A stretch of DNA of 64,000 nt from Pantoea sp. Ap-967 (GCF_011752565.1 NZ_VWXK01000024.1:1-64000); one strand, 5' to 3'. Shown: positions 7,784 through 17,250, counted from the first letter of the stretch. Numbers and translations are program-made. Notes: a model not told the origin generated them from the letters alone.

Positions 7784-10027
7784 TCAGCGATCCCGCTGGA
7801 ACAGATCATCAATATCTGCAAGCTCCATGCTGGCTTGGCTTCGTTGTTGAGGTATATATTCTTCCTCATCCTCGACAGTGAAATAAGCCTCCATTCTGCC
7901 CTCCAGATCATAGCCATTCGTGATCTCGGATATCATGGCTTGGTCAGATTGCACGCCCCACTCCAATAATTTTTCGGCGATAAGGGTATTAAACGTTCGT
8001 TGGGCCAAGATGAGGTCGTGGCCATGGGTGAAAATATCGCTATCATCAATTCGGATATCGAGACTGTCCATCATCATTTCTTGGATACTTTCAACGAAAC
8101 TCTCTGAGGCGTCACTATGGCCATGGAGCTCTAGGAGATTGAACGCCTCTCCAAGCAGCTGCAACTCCGTTTCGTTTGCGGCATTCAAGTTTAACTCGCT
8201 CAAAACTTCAGTCAGTCTTTCTAAACAAATGGTTTCGGCGCGGGCTGCCACAATCAATAGCTTCAAGCAGCTTGAGTAGGCCGCTGGGAGACGCTTGCTC
8301 ATGATGGCAGGGATTGCTACTTTAATCCTTTCGAAATTCTCTAGGTTTGACGTTCTTCCGGAAAGCTCCAAGCACAGTCGTGCTATATATTCTGAGTTGC
8401 TTTCCTCAAAGTTTAAGGCCTCTTCGTGCGCGAATAACGATTTTAATAGTTGGGTGGCTGTGGTTTCGTTGATGTGTTTGTCATGAGTCATGTTGATTAC
8501 CAGACCGACAACGGCTTCGGCCCGGATACATTTCAGAATGGTTTCGAGTGCTAGAGGCTGCTTGGCGTATCGGTGAATGAGGAAGTCATTCAGTGACGGG
8601 TTGAACGTCTCAAAGCTTACACGGTTTCGAATGATTTGACGGTTAAGCAATGAATTGCTCAGATGGCGTATCGCAACATGAAAATCACGCTTGCCTGTCA
8701 TGCTTGCATGAGCCGGGAGTGCAATGGCGCGCGCGTAGATCTGAGCCAGTTCGACTTCCGATACGTTGGATTTGCCAAATGCGACCAACGCAACAAGCAG
8801 TCTCCCATAGTCATCAAGCTGAGAGTCAAACGGGTGCTCCCAGATTTTTTCTGGGTTTTCCAGCATGTCGTTAATGTACGCCCAGTATTCAAGATGGGGG
8901 ACTTTATCCAAGCGTTGGGGATCGGTGATAAATTGAATGATGCGCGGGTTGAAATTGCCGTGCTCGATGATGTCACGGTAGCGCTTGTTTTCGTGCAGCT
9001 CCTCGATGTGATCGGGGCTGAGTTCCGAGTGCCAGATGTGGTTGTAGAGGATATGAGCTTTGTCGAGCCGAGACAGCGAGCTCAACTTTATTTCCATCTC
9101 GTTGCGATCAATGTGATGATTTTCGAAGGCGTCGTTGAGGATGCGGCCTTGGTTCAGGATGGTAGAGCGTGACGTAAGAATAAATTTCTTGAAGGTTTTG
9201 TGGCGTGTGATGCGCTTGATAAAGGTGACGATCTGGCTGCCCTCATGACCCGAGAGTGCCTCAAGGTAGTTTTTACCTAGAAAGTCGTCGAAGTAGAAAA
9301 CCTGAGGCTGCTCAGGGTGATAAGCTTGCTCCGCTTCCCCTATATTCTCGCTGATGCAGGCCAACTGAAATCCTTTGCTCACGTAGTCCAGGATTAGCTG
9401 TTCTGCCAGGGTTGTTTTTCCAATCCCGGCTTGCCCGGTGATGATGACAGTGCCGAGCTGCTCAAGGATCGCTGCCGCTGCTTCGACGTTGGGAGTGCGC
9501 ACGTAGATTTTAGACTTATCGACGATGTCATCCATCATGGCGCGGCTTCGACCGCAAATCGCGTTGTTCAAGAGGCCATACAGTACGCCTGCGCTGTTGA
9601 TCCAGAGCTTGAAAAAATTGAGTTCAATATCCTTGTGGGTGGCCAGCCATTGATTGAGGTCTTCACGGCCAAAGACCTCCACCTGGCAGCTCGCGGAGCT
9701 GTTAAAAATTGCGCAGATCTTCTCTTTGTCCGCTCTGGAGAGAGGGTGTGACAGGACAAGGAGGTAGCGTTCCGGGTTGAGCTTCGCGACCTTTGCGGCC
9801 TCGACTTTTTTCAGGTGGCTGATGAGCTGAGGCAATGGGGTGGTGACCCAGTGCTTGGCCTGAATGATCCATTCTCGTCCGGACGGTGCGAAATAGCGAC
9901 CATCGACCCCGTTATCCCGGCCAGGCTTGAAACGCTCAAAATGCACGCCTAACTTGGCGCTGAGGAGGCTTGTGCAAAGCGCCTCGAATTCTTTGTCGTG
10001 CAGACGCGCAAAATCGTACTCGTTCAC
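7784..10027 (-). CDS. Restriction-endonuclease-like protein with STAND NTPase domain
   Basis: The product has about 747 residues. An N-terminal Mrr-type PD-(D/E)xK nuclease fold (about 1-100) shows GVDG with Asp42 and a QAK motif (Gln56, Lys58). An NTPase domain of the nSTAND type follows with Walker A GQAGIGKTT (about 198-206) and Walker B VFYFDDF, then a long helical region to the C-terminus. GTG at 10027 has GGAG upstream and gives MNEYDFARLHDKEF; a start 63 bases further up is possible. Nuclease-STAND fusions include phage sensors of the Avs kind, though this one is much shorter. A single-gene defence role is inferred. Confidence 0.75.
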   Translation of the reverse strand: MNEYDFARLHDKEFEALCTSLLSAKLGVHFERFKPGRDNGVDGRYFAPSGREWIIQAKHWVTTPLPQLISHLKKVEAAKVAKLNPERYLLVLSHPLSRADKEKICAIFNSSASCQVEVFGREDLNQWLATHKDIELNFFKLWINSAGVLYGLLNNAICGRSRAMMDDIVDKSKIYVRTPNVEAAAAILEQLGTVIITGQAGIGKTTLAEQLILDYVSKGFQLACISENIGEAEQAYHPEQPQVFYFDDFLGKNYLEALSGHEGSQIVTFIKRITRHKTFKKFILTSRSTILNQGRILNDAFENHHIDRNEMEIKLSSLSRLDKAHILYNHIWHSELSPDHIEELHENKRYRDIIEHGNFNPRIIQFITDPQRLDKVPHLEYWAYINDMLENPEKIWEHPFDSQLDDYGRLLVALVAFGKSNVSEVELAQIYARAIALPAHASMTGKRDFHVAIRHLSNSLLNRQIIRNRVSFETFNPSLNDFLIHRYAKQPLALETILKCIRAEAVVGLVINMTHDKHINETTATQLLKSLFAHEEALNFEESNSEYIARLCLELSGRTSNLENFERIKVAIPAIMSKRLPAAYSSCLKLLIVAARAETICLERLTEVLSELNLNAANETELQLLGEAFNLLELHGHSDASESFVESIQEMMMDSLDIRIDDSDIFTHGHDLILAQRTFNTLIAEKLLEWGVQSDQAMISEITNGYDLEGRMEAYFTVEDEEEYIPQQRSQASMELADIDDLFQRDR

Positions 10028-10098
10028 GTGATTACCTGCTCCATGACCACCAGTAACATAGCATTTTGCCGCTACCGTGAGGACGGACAAGTGCCGGC

Positions 10099-10437
10099 GT
10101 GAAGCAAATTCTGCGAGCTCGTCAGGCTTTCAGCCGCCCCGTCGCGGTCGAAGTCAGCATTGTTAACTACCTTTGGTCTTGCCTTACTGTTCTGCTCTCC
10201 ATCTGGATGAATGGCCAGCGTGCGCGCTGGTTGATTATGCTAGGCACCGTCTTGGGCGTGTTCGGTATCTTGTGGGTGGTGGCAGGTGACGGCCTTTCGC
10301 TTGGGCGTTTGAGAGCGAGCGTTGAGTCAAACCAGTTTTGGCATGATGCCCTTCTAGTGACCGTCGGCTCGTTGCTGTGTTGGCAAGCGACTCGGGAATC
10401 TCCTTCTCGTACTGAGCTTGAAACTGTCCAACCCTAG
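10099..10437 (+). pseudogene. Fragment of a YddG-like DMT aromatic amino-acid exporter
   Basis: A 112-codon frame contains EVSIVNYLWSCLTVLLS, then NGQRARW, then GILWVVAGDGLSL, which matches the middle of YddG-type exporters of the drug/metabolite transporter superfamily. A full protein has about 290 residues and ten membrane helices; only about three are left. The N-terminal helices are missing and the last 25 residues no longer resemble the family. It begins 71 bases from the nuclease-STAND start codon, so it is probably a leftover of an ancestral locus cut by island insertion. Confidence 0.7.
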
Positions 10438-10561
10438 GCAGTAGTAGAATGCATTCTAGCGTGGTGCTTTAGGTGCGCTGCGCTAGCATCATCTTCAAAA
10501 CTTTCCCGCCGCCAACTGCGCTGCCTGCGAGGTAGCGGCTCTCAAAGTAGCATGTATCCTA

Positions 10562-10567
10562 TATAAT
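10562..10567 (+). promoter_or_regulatory. Candidate -10 element of the Septu-like operon
   Basis: A perfect TATAAT lies 32 bases before the ATG at 10599. No good -35 hexamer is visible at 17 or 18 bases upstream. Confidence 0.45.
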
Positions 10568-10598
10568 GTCGCTTTGATATCGCGCACGGCGGGTTGGC

Positions 10599-12911
10599 AT
10601 GGAATTCGAAGAAAGGCAAATCCACCTCGATATTTATATTGAGGAATGTCTCAGGCTAAAGAAAAGTACTGCTAATTACCTTGAGGATGAAGTTTATTTT
10701 GCCTTAGTAGCTTGCCATCTTGCAGGGGAGGCGGGGTCAATCGTACAAGGGCTGCAAGGTTCCCGTATCTTGGCAGAGGTTAATGAGTTAAGGACGGACA
10801 TTGATATAGCGCGATTTGATATTTTTTCTATTCGAGACGATATCGAATCGCTGTATATTAGCCAGTCTAAGCAATGGATTGAAAGGGGGTTTCATGACCT
10901 TACGTTAGACCTGGCTTCGTTTTTCCTTGATCGCTTGCTTGAGATAAAGTATGGCTTGGATTATTTGCAGCCCAAGGCGGCTGCTGCATTTGTACATAAT
11001 CTTGCTCCGGTAAATTCCGGCTACTTGATAGATAAGATACCACTGGCGGCTGAGTTGGTTTCTAAGTCCTCTCGCTATTCTGGGGTTTTGTTGTCCAGGA
11101 CAAAAGATAAAATTATCGGGAGGGTGTTGAGTCTAAAAGTTTTATTGAAAGGGGAACTTCCGAAGTTTGACTATTTTAAGAAATATAGCTCGGTAGGAAC
11201 TGAAGGTGGCACCTTTGTTTTTGATTCTCCGTCGACTGTTAGGCGAGAAAATGAAGTGCCATCCGCACCTCAAGTGTTTGAGAGCTTTATCGAGAAGAAC
11301 GAAATTTCAGGGCGGTTCGTCGTCATAACACCTGTCTCGAAAGATCATGCTGCAGATGTTTCAAATATTGTCCTGCCGCTGATAGGGCGTAAGCTGCATT
11401 TAGAGGCGGTTGTTAGTTTTGGTACGCGTCAGCGTGACGGGAAAATAAAAACTTATCAAGCGTTAGTGCTGAGTCGTGGCCTGCCCGGTACTCGGTATCC
11501 TACGCTATATATAGACGTTTCTGGCAATAATCCATCGTTGATGGAGTTGGCCTCGGAAGAGTGCTCTTCACTTGCTGCGTGCATCATCAACTTGCAGCAA
11601 GGCAAACAAAATCATGAGGGGCTGATTACGGATAGGGTTTCTACTATCCTCAATGCACAGTTTAGTGCAGGGTATTGCGATGTTAAAATGCTCTGCGGGC
11701 AAGTGATTAATGATCCGAGTAAAAAACTCAAAATTGAGTCTGTGAAGCAGGTGCTCAGCAAGAAGAGTTCAAGCAGTAGTGATGTTAACTTTTCTGCTGA
11801 TGCGCGCGAGATCCTTGAGCGAATACAGGGATCGAGCTCTGTGGCCTGCACTTATGTAATTGGTAGTAATGGTGCGGGCAAAAGTTTTATGTTGCATGAC
11901 TTAACGCATCGAATGATAAAGCTAGGTATCCGGGTGGTAGGAATGTCTACCGGAGTTTATGATCGTTTTCCGGTGGGCGTGCCATCAGCACAGTTTCTTT
12001 ACCAAGGAATGAAAGGGAAGAGTGGAGCTATTAATGTTTCTCGGCTTTCTCAGTTAGTTACAAAGCTAGCGGCGAAAATTTTTCAACATCAGAATATGTT
12101 AAATGTGTTTACAGAGTGTCTACGGGTTTTGGGTTATGAGGCGCGATACTATTTTATGCGCCGACCAGAGGCACATCTCTCTACGGCCCCTTCAAGGATA
12201 CGTCATCGGGTGCTGGGGCCAATTGTCAAGGATAACGGAATCCCGACTGATATCAGGAACTTTGAGTTCGGCGTGGTGCGCGCTGACGATCGGGAAAAAG
12301 TGACACCGGTTTCTTCGCTGAGCTCCGGTGAGCAGAATATCAACTATCTTCTAATGGGGATGATCTGCTCGGCAAAGAAGGGAGCGGTCTTCCTGATTGA
12401 CGAGCCAGAAATCAGTTTGCATCTTCAGTGGCAGCTGGCTCTGCCTAAAGTATTTGATATTGTTGCGAAGAGCTTTGGGATATCTATAGTTGTTGCGACG
12501 CATTCTCCTACGTTGATCGCTAACGCCAATGAGTCCTCGGATTTTAGTTATGTGCTTAGTAAGGGGAAGCTTCGTCTTCTGAGTGATGAAGAGCGTTACT
12601 CTGTTGAATCGATCATTCTTGAGGGGTTTGACACCTATACGCCTAATAATAGGGCGGTGCACGAGAGGTGTGCGCAGTTGGTGGCACAATCCATGGCGGA
12701 TGAAGAGGAGGTGAGTGTTCAGGAAAGTATTGCACTTAAACAGCTAAGCGGGATAAAAAACAAGGTTCTTAAACGTTTTGACAAGCAGCGTATTCCCGGT
12801 GCTGAGCAGGATTTGGACTTGATCGACAAGGCCTGCGCTGCAATTGAAATGTTGCTAGCAGATCGTCAAAAGCTTAGTGATGCGAAAGAGGGTGGGCGAT
12901 CTGATGGCTGA
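10599..12911 (+). CDS. Septu-like (PtuA-type) ATPase with long N-terminal extension
   Basis: The product has 770 residues. Residues 1-420 contain no motif I recognise. The ABC/SMC-type ATPase part is compact: Walker A GSNGAGKS (422-429), signature LSSGE (574-578), Walker B FLIDEPE with Asp601/Glu602, and the H-loop VVATHSPTLIA. The gene overlaps a downstream HNH gene by 8 bases, the same pairing as PtuA-PtuB of the Septu anti-phage system, in which an ATPase holds and releases an HNH nuclease. Known PtuA proteins are shorter and put the Walker A near the N-terminus, so this is a variant. A/T-rich codons unlike its neighbours point to transfer. Confidence 0.75.
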   Translation: MEFEERQIHLDIYIEECLRLKKSTANYLEDEVYFALVACHLAGEAGSIVQGLQGSRILAEVNELRTDIDIARFDIFSIRDDIESLYISQSKQWIERGFHDLTLDLASFFLDRLLEIKYGLDYLQPKAAAAFVHNLAPVNSGYLIDKIPLAAELVSKSSRYSGVLLSRTKDKIIGRVLSLKVLLKGELPKFDYFKKYSSVGTEGGTFVFDSPSTVRRENEVPSAPQVFESFIEKNEISGRFVVITPVSKDHAADVSNIVLPLIGRKLHLEAVVSFGTRQRDGKIKTYQALVLSRGLPGTRYPTLYIDVSGNNPSLMELASEECSSLAACIINLQQGKQNHEGLITDRVSTILNAQFSAGYCDVKMLCGQVINDPSKKLKIESVKQVLSKKSSSSSDVNFSADAREILERIQGSSSVACTYVIGSNGAGKSFMLHDLTHRMIKLGIRVVGMSTGVYDRFPVGVPSAQFLYQGMKGKSGAINVSRLSQLVTKLAAKIFQHQNMLNVFTECLRVLGYEARYYFMRRPEAHLSTAPSRIRHRVLGPIVKDNGIPTDIRNFEFGVVRADDREKVTPVSSLSSGEQNINYLLMGMICSAKKGAVFLIDEPEISLHLQWQLALPKVFDIVAKSFGISIVVATHSPTLIANANESSDFSYVLSKGKLRLLSDEERYSVESIILEGFDTYTPNNRAVHERCAQLVAQSMADEEEVSVQESIALKQLSGIKNKVLKRFDKQRIPGAEQDLDLIDKACAAIEMLLADRQKLSDAKEGGRSDG

Positions 12912-13704
12912 TTACTATGTGACGGATGCAAGGGTAATGGCAGCTGCGTTGGAAAAATACAAATCCAAGTGCCATAAGACTATCAAGCATCGATTACGTA
13001 CATTTGTTGCCCTATCTCGTTTGAACAAAAAGGCACTTCGTCAATTCGACGATATGCAAAAGGGGGTAATTACAGAAGCTCCGGATCTCTGGAAGGACTT
13101 TTCCAATGGAAAAATTGGGAAAAGCATCACAGGAACGGAGGTCAAGTCCGCATTTAGAGCTTTTATCGCTTCAGAGCAGGGCAATCTCTGTTGCTACTGT
13201 CAGCGTTGGCTGCTCAATAACGGCAACGCGAAGCCTATCGAACACATCCTTCCTAGAGAGTCATTTAAACATTTTGCATTCAATTTTTGGAATCTTGCGG
13301 TTGCCTGCGTTGACTGTAATGGCTTGAAAAGCGCTGATGTCTGGGGGGGAGGTGACAAGCTAAACGTACGTGATTATCCCGCACCGTCGTCATTCACCGA
13401 AATGTATCACCCTAGATTCCATCGTTTCAAAGATCATGTTCGATTTGTTCGTGTGCAAACGAATGAACACAATATTACGTTGTATCGCGGCATCACTAAT
13501 CAGGGGAGAAAGCTATGTCGCGACTTACTGCAGGATATAGCGGCAAAAGAGGTTTTGATCAATGGTAATCCCCGCATTAAATCCTCCCTGGCTACCATAA
13601 ATCAGTTCGAGCCAGAAGAGGGGAGCGCGTTGGAAAAGGCCTTTCTGGAATTGCAGGAGGCCTTTTCGGCGGCTGCGATGAAGCTTGTTAGGCCCAAGGA
13701 TTAG
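12904..13704 (+). CDS. HNH endonuclease (PtuB-like)
   Basis: The product has 266 residues. A zinc-binding pair Cys96/Cys99 in LCCYCQ, the catalytic-type EHILPRE and the second pair CVDCN form an HNH module of the TIGR02646/PtuB kind. ATG 12904 follows GAGGG and lies inside the ATPase's last codons, so translation is probably coupled; a GTG at 12877 and an ATG at 12880 in the same frame are alternatives. With the ATPase it would form a two-gene Septu-type anti-phage system in which the nuclease is the effector. No retron reverse transcriptase or msr-msd lies nearby. Confidence 0.8.
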   Translation: MADYYVTDARVMAAALEKYKSKCHKTIKHRLRTFVALSRLNKKALRQFDDMQKGVITEAPDLWKDFSNGKIGKSITGTEVKSAFRAFIASEQGNLCCYCQRWLLNNGNAKPIEHILPRESFKHFAFNFWNLAVACVDCNGLKSADVWGGGDKLNVRDYPAPSSFTEMYHPRFHRFKDHVRFVRVQTNEHNITLYRGITNQGRKLCRDLLQDIAAKEVLINGNPRIKSSLATINQFEPEEGSALEKAFLELQEAFSAAAMKLVRPKD

Positions 13705-14205
13705 CCGAGCCTTTCACCTTTAAACCTGAAGCTTCTTAAGAGTATTACAGCGCAGGAGCGAGTGGCTCGTAGTCCTGCTCATAGAGCTCAGGTTTTGCTT
13801 CTTCACCTTGGAGCTTTTCTGAAGCCGCTGAGCAAGCCCGTGTGTCCATGGAGCTTCCTAGTCTCTCTGTCTAGTTGATGTGAACATAGTGTACGACGAT
13901 ACTCACTCGATAGCAGGGGGGTAAGATACGACTGCGGATTGAGATCGGGGGAGGTAGAACGGCGGTGCTAGGATAAGGCGCAACACCGAAGCTCATGCTC
14001 AATTATCAATCTGGCAATGTCAATCAGATGGGTGGCGGACGGACTAGTCCCTAGTGACCGACATTATTTGTTGCGCGGTGCCGGCTGCCTTTCGTCACAG
14101 CATAGTGGTCTATGGACGTGGCTCCCACCAACTGGAGTCACCGACTTCAACAGCCCGGCGTGGCCGAAATGAATTCCCGGCCACCACGATCTGCCACGCT
14201 ATGGT
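13705..14205. other. 501-bp gap after the Septu-like operon
   Basis: Only short, compositionally poor frames are present. Alternating CTTCTT/AGCTTTTC tracts occur just after the HNH stop, but I see no clear T-tailed hairpin. I see no gene, RNA or mobile-element signature. Confidence 0.5.
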
Positions 14206-14688
14206 TCAGGAATTCCGCTCTTCATCTTGTGGCCCATCCGTCGAAACCTCATCGATACCTGGCACTGGCACATCATTACCGGCGAGGCTAGGGCCCATGC
14301 TCTCGTAAATTAGCATTCCTACAAAGATGAGGAAAATGCACCCCAAACACGTGGCTACAAACAAATGACCCGACGACTTAGAGATGGAACTGAACATGAA
14401 ACTGATGCCGGCCAGGCCTCCAATCATTCCACCCAAAGTTGCACAACCCAATGCCAAATAGGCTGTTTTCACCTTGAGGGGGGAGGAAGGTTCATTGTCC
14501 AGATTGAAGATCGAGAGCAGCATGTTGGAGGCAATCAGTACTGGAATACTGAAAGCGAAGCACTCAGTTGCACTCAGCGTCTCCGGCGTCTGATGAGTAC
14601 CAAGTGTGAATATGCCTAGAAAGCAGGCAAAGCAGACTGCAGTGAAGCCGAGATCATAGTTTTTAATCCCTTTCCTACTTGCTGACAT
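14206..14688 (-). CDS. Small integral membrane protein of unknown function
   Basis: The product has 160 residues and four hydrophobic helices (about residues 12-30, 45-62, 76-97 and 103-123) with an acidic C-terminal tail ending DGPQDEERNS. ATG 14688 follows AAAGGA with good spacing. An in-frame ATG at 14745 overlaps the upstream stop as TAATG and would add 19 residues through coupling. I recognise no family. Its neighbours are small accessory genes. Confidence 0.6.
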   Translation of the reverse strand: MSASRKGIKNYDLGFTAVCFACFLGIFTLGTHQTPETLSATECFAFSIPVLIASNMLLSIFNLDNEPSSPLKVKTAYLALGCATLGGMIGGLAGISFMFSSISKSSGHLFVATCLGCIFLIFVGMLIYESMGPSLAGNDVPVPGIDEVSTDGPQDEERNS

Positions 14689-14744
14689 CTTGAGTCCTTT
14701 CTTAAAAAAATTGCCCGCCGGCAGCCCAACACCGAGGTAAGGCA

Positions 14745-15026
14745 TTAGTCAATGTGCTTCAAGTCGAGGCTTGACGCCTGGTTACTTTTGCCTGAGGTAG
14801 CCCCTGCCCATAAGTCGAATGAAGCCCTCCCAGTGTACTGTGAGCCTCGATGGGGTGGGTAAAGGTAGAGGTCTATCATTGGATCAGAGCAACGAGCCTT
14901 CGGCACAGAGGTATCGAGCAGGCCGGTGAAGGCGGTGGTGATCTCAAATGCAGTCAATTCTACCTCGACTAGGATAGGTTGAGCAGTGAGGGCATAGATA
15001 CCTGAGTGGTTTTCTTCTGGGCTCAA
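14745..15026 (-). CDS. Hypothetical protein
   Basis: This frame has 93 codons. The only start before residue 50 is TTG at 15026 with no clear ribosome-binding site, so the gene may be 5-prime truncated. Its stop overlaps a possible start of the downstream membrane protein as TAATG, which favours a real two-gene unit. The middle (VEVELTAFEITTAFTG) looks like beta-structured coding sequence. No family recognised. Confidence 0.4.
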   Translation of the reverse strand: MSPEENHSGIYALTAQPILVEVELTAFEITTAFTGLLDTSVPKARCSDPMIDLYLYPPHRGSQYTGRASFDLWAGATSGKSNQASSLDLKHID

Positions 15027-15093
15027 CGCAGCCGAAGACTCCGAGCCAGGCCTTCCTCGGTCACCTGATCAAACCTAGTGGCAGTGACAGTCG

Positions 15094-15576
15094 TTACTCT
15101 GCTTGATCGTTCATTTTCCACATGTCATGCACCGTAGAGGTGCTGATCCCGAGCCTGACTGCAGTTTCTTTCTGGGTGAAACCAGCGGCTTTGTGACGAA
15201 GCACGTCAGCAAGCCTATCAGCGTCCATTGGTACCCCGGTTGCTCTGGGGACGAGTTGGCCATCGGCGACCTGTCGCTGTAGCAGCTGGGGGCCACCGGC
15301 TTTTTCAAACTGGGTCAAATCCTGCTTCAGGCGCGCGATTACAGCTGAGGTCGGCTGGTCTTCTTGCACGCTGAGCATAAGGGCGAGGAGGGTGAGCGGG
15401 CTGATGCCCAAGGCTTCACTGAGTGCCTGCAGTTTCTCGACGCTAGGCGTTGACTCACCTTTCTCCAGGCGCCCCACATATGGGCGGCTGGTGGCGCGAG
15501 CGAGCATTTCCTGGGTCATCCCTTTTGAAGCGCGCATAGCCCTTAGCGCGGCAGCAAACGCCAGCTTGTTATCCAT
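15094..15576 (-). CDS. XRE-family regulator with a second C-terminal HTH
   Basis: The product has 160 residues. A Cro/CI-type HTH (about 5-60: MRASKGMTQEMLARATS with RLEKGESTPSVEKL) is followed by a linker and a second, recombinase-like HTH at the C-terminus (FTQKETAVRLGISTSTVHDMW). I chose the ATG giving MDNKLAFAAALR, which places the first HTH normally. It is paralogous in plan to the regulator at 18175-18654, and the two bracket a run of small genes. It diverges from the metallophosphoesterase, a likely target. Confidence 0.8.
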   Translation of the reverse strand: MDNKLAFAAALRAMRASKGMTQEMLARATSRPYVGRLEKGESTPSVEKLQALSEALGISPLTLLALMLSVQEDQPTSAVIARLKQDLTQFEKAGGPQLLQRQVADGQLVPRATGVPMDADRLADVLRHKAAGFTQKETAVRLGISTSTVHDMWKMNDQAE

Positions 15577-15864
15577 CAGTGTTCGCCGTCCAAAGGCGAG
15601 TATGTAGCCATGTTGCATGATCCGGCTCTACACCGTATAGTTTTCATTGCCGGATCTTCGGGGAGATTACGACCTCGAAGCTGGCTTGCTGCGGTCAAGC
15701 CGGGGCTCCAAATTCTCACGAGTTTCAGTATTTCAATTTATGCCTTAACCGATTTAAAGGCCATTCGGGTGGGCCAGCCAAGCGCTTGGCCAAGTGATGT
15801 CGGGGCTTCCAAGCGCGAGCAAGCGGCTCCAGCGCTGAGATTCAAAAAGGCGAACGTCATAAGC

Positions 15865-16599
15865 ATGAAGCTTCAGATCTATTCCGATTTGCATAACGAG
15901 TTTTCACCTTTTGTACCGCCGGCTCACGATGCGGACGTGGTGATCCTGGCCGGTGATATCTCCACCAAAGCAAAGGGTGTCTTGTGGGCGAACGAAGCGT
16001 TTGATCGTCCGTGCATCTATGTGGCCGGAAATCATGAGTACTACGGTGGTCACCTTGAAGGTACCTTGCAGAAGATGAAGTCGGCAGCCGCAGCTCACGT
16101 CCATGTGCTGGAAAACGAGGAGATTGTTCTGGGCGGTGTCCGTTTCTTGGGTACAACGTCCTGGACGGATTTCAGTAGCACCGGTAACCAAGGGCTCGCC
16201 GCGATCACCGCACGTGATGCTATGAATGACTTTCGGCATATCCGGACTGAAAATTATCGCCGTATCAGACCTGACGATTTGATCATGCGGAACCGTGCTG
16301 CGCGTTCCTGGTTGAGCGACCGACTCAGTACGCCGTTTGACGGCAAGACAGTGGTAATTACTCATCACGCACCCATGGTAGAAATCGCATCCCCTAGAGA
16401 CTACGGCCATTTGACGGCGGCCTATGCCAACAACTGGCATGACTTGGTCGTGAAGACTGATCTCTGGATCTACGGTCATACGCACTACTCCGTCGACATG
16501 CATATCGAGCGCACGCGCGTGGTCTCAAATCCGCGCGGGTACCCTGGCGAGAACACGGGATTTGATCCAGCGTTGGCCATAGAGATTGGCAATGGATGA
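15865..16599 (+). CDS. Metallophosphoesterase
   Basis: The product has 244 residues. All calcineurin-like metal motifs are visible: SDLHNE near the N-terminus, AGDIS, GNHEYY, THHAP and GHTHY. It therefore probably hydrolyses a phosphoester with two bound metal ions; the substrate is unknown. ATG 15865 gives the usual start MKLQIYSDLH; the ribosome-binding site (AAGG) is rather distant. The stop overlaps the next gene by 8 bases, making an operon of at least two or three genes. Confidence 0.88.
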   Translation: MKLQIYSDLHNEFSPFVPPAHDADVVILAGDISTKAKGVLWANEAFDRPCIYVAGNHEYYGGHLEGTLQKMKSAAAAHVHVLENEEIVLGGVRFLGTTSWTDFSSTGNQGLAAITARDAMNDFRHIRTENYRRIRPDDLIMRNRAARSWLSDRLSTPFDGKTVVITHHAPMVEIASPRDYGHLTAAYANNWHDLVVKTDLWIYGHTHYSVDMHIERTRVVSNPRGYPGENTGFDPALAIEIGNG

Positions 16600-16963
16600 C
16601 ATCCATGATCAGCATGGCGTGCGCGGGAGCTATCTGATCAAGACCTTTGGCAGCAGCCGAGATAAATGTCGGTTTCATCGGCTTCCCACCGTGATCCAGC
16701 GAGCCAAAGATGCGTTACCTCAAGAAGAGATCATCGGCTTTCTGGCCTGTGCATTGGAGAGGGATGGGCGGATGACCGGGCTCATGTTCTGCGATCGTCG
16801 ACATACCTATCCTGAAGGACTTCCGGCGCATACCCCACCTATTGCGCGAAGGTTTTATCGCTCCGGGTACCTCATGGTGGAGGCCGCCACCGGCGGCTTG
16901 TTTGTGGTTGCGCACTGGTACTACGAAAACGGTGAGATAGGCCCCTTCTATGCGCTTCAGTAG
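16592..16963 (+). CDS. Hypothetical protein linked to the metallophosphoesterase
   Basis: The product has 123 residues, is soluble and overlaps the phosphoesterase stop by 8 bases. It has a GLMFCDRRHTYPEG segment and a hydrophobic strand-rich C-terminus (YLMVEAATGGLFVVAHWYYENG). I recognise no family. Tight overlap suggests translational coupling and a shared role with the phosphoesterase. Confidence 0.65.
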   Translation: MDDIHDQHGVRGSYLIKTFGSSRDKCRFHRLPTVIQRAKDALPQEEIIGFLACALERDGRMTGLMFCDRRHTYPEGLPAHTPPIARRFYRSGYLMVEAATGGLFVVAHWYYENGEIGPFYALQ

Positions 16964-17192
16964 AGGAGCTGTTTTATGCCGCCTGCACAGGTGGCTGGTG
17001 CGGCTTCTGGTGGGGGAGGAGCTGAGTCCTGCGGAGCGTGAGGTTACTGAATCGCTCAAGGCGTTGAAGACGCTGAAGGTCTGCGGCGGCAGGGTGTCGA
17101 TCGAGCCCAGCGAGGTGCTGGAATACCCTGGATATGAGGAGGCCAGACAGAGGGCCGCGGCGTTGCTGAAAGCCTCGATGGGTCATAAGTGA
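16950..17192 (+). CDS. Small hypothetical protein
   Basis: The product has 80 residues and starts inside the previous gene's last codons (overlap 14 bases). It has a basic, hydrophobic N-terminus (LCRLHRWLVRLLVGEEL) and a helical charged C-terminus (PGYEEARQRAAALLKAS). No family recognised. Support comes only from length, overlap and composition. Confidence 0.45.
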   Translation: MRFSRGAVLCRLHRWLVRLLVGEELSPAEREVTESLKALKTLKVCGGRVSIEPSEVLEYPGYEEARQRAAALLKASMGHK

Positions 17193-17250
17193 CTCAAGAC
17201 GACTTCCTTTTCCGTCAGCCAGCTGACACCCATCAATTGCAGAGGTACGC

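Noticed and set aside
10441..13704. Retron with Septu effectors
   Set aside because: No reverse transcriptase frame or msr-msd-like inverted repeat lies upstream; only the ATPase and HNH genes are present.
14054..14308. Plus-strand 84-codon frame
   Set aside because: It overlaps the better supported minus-strand membrane protein, lacks a ribosome-binding site and has no recognisable features.
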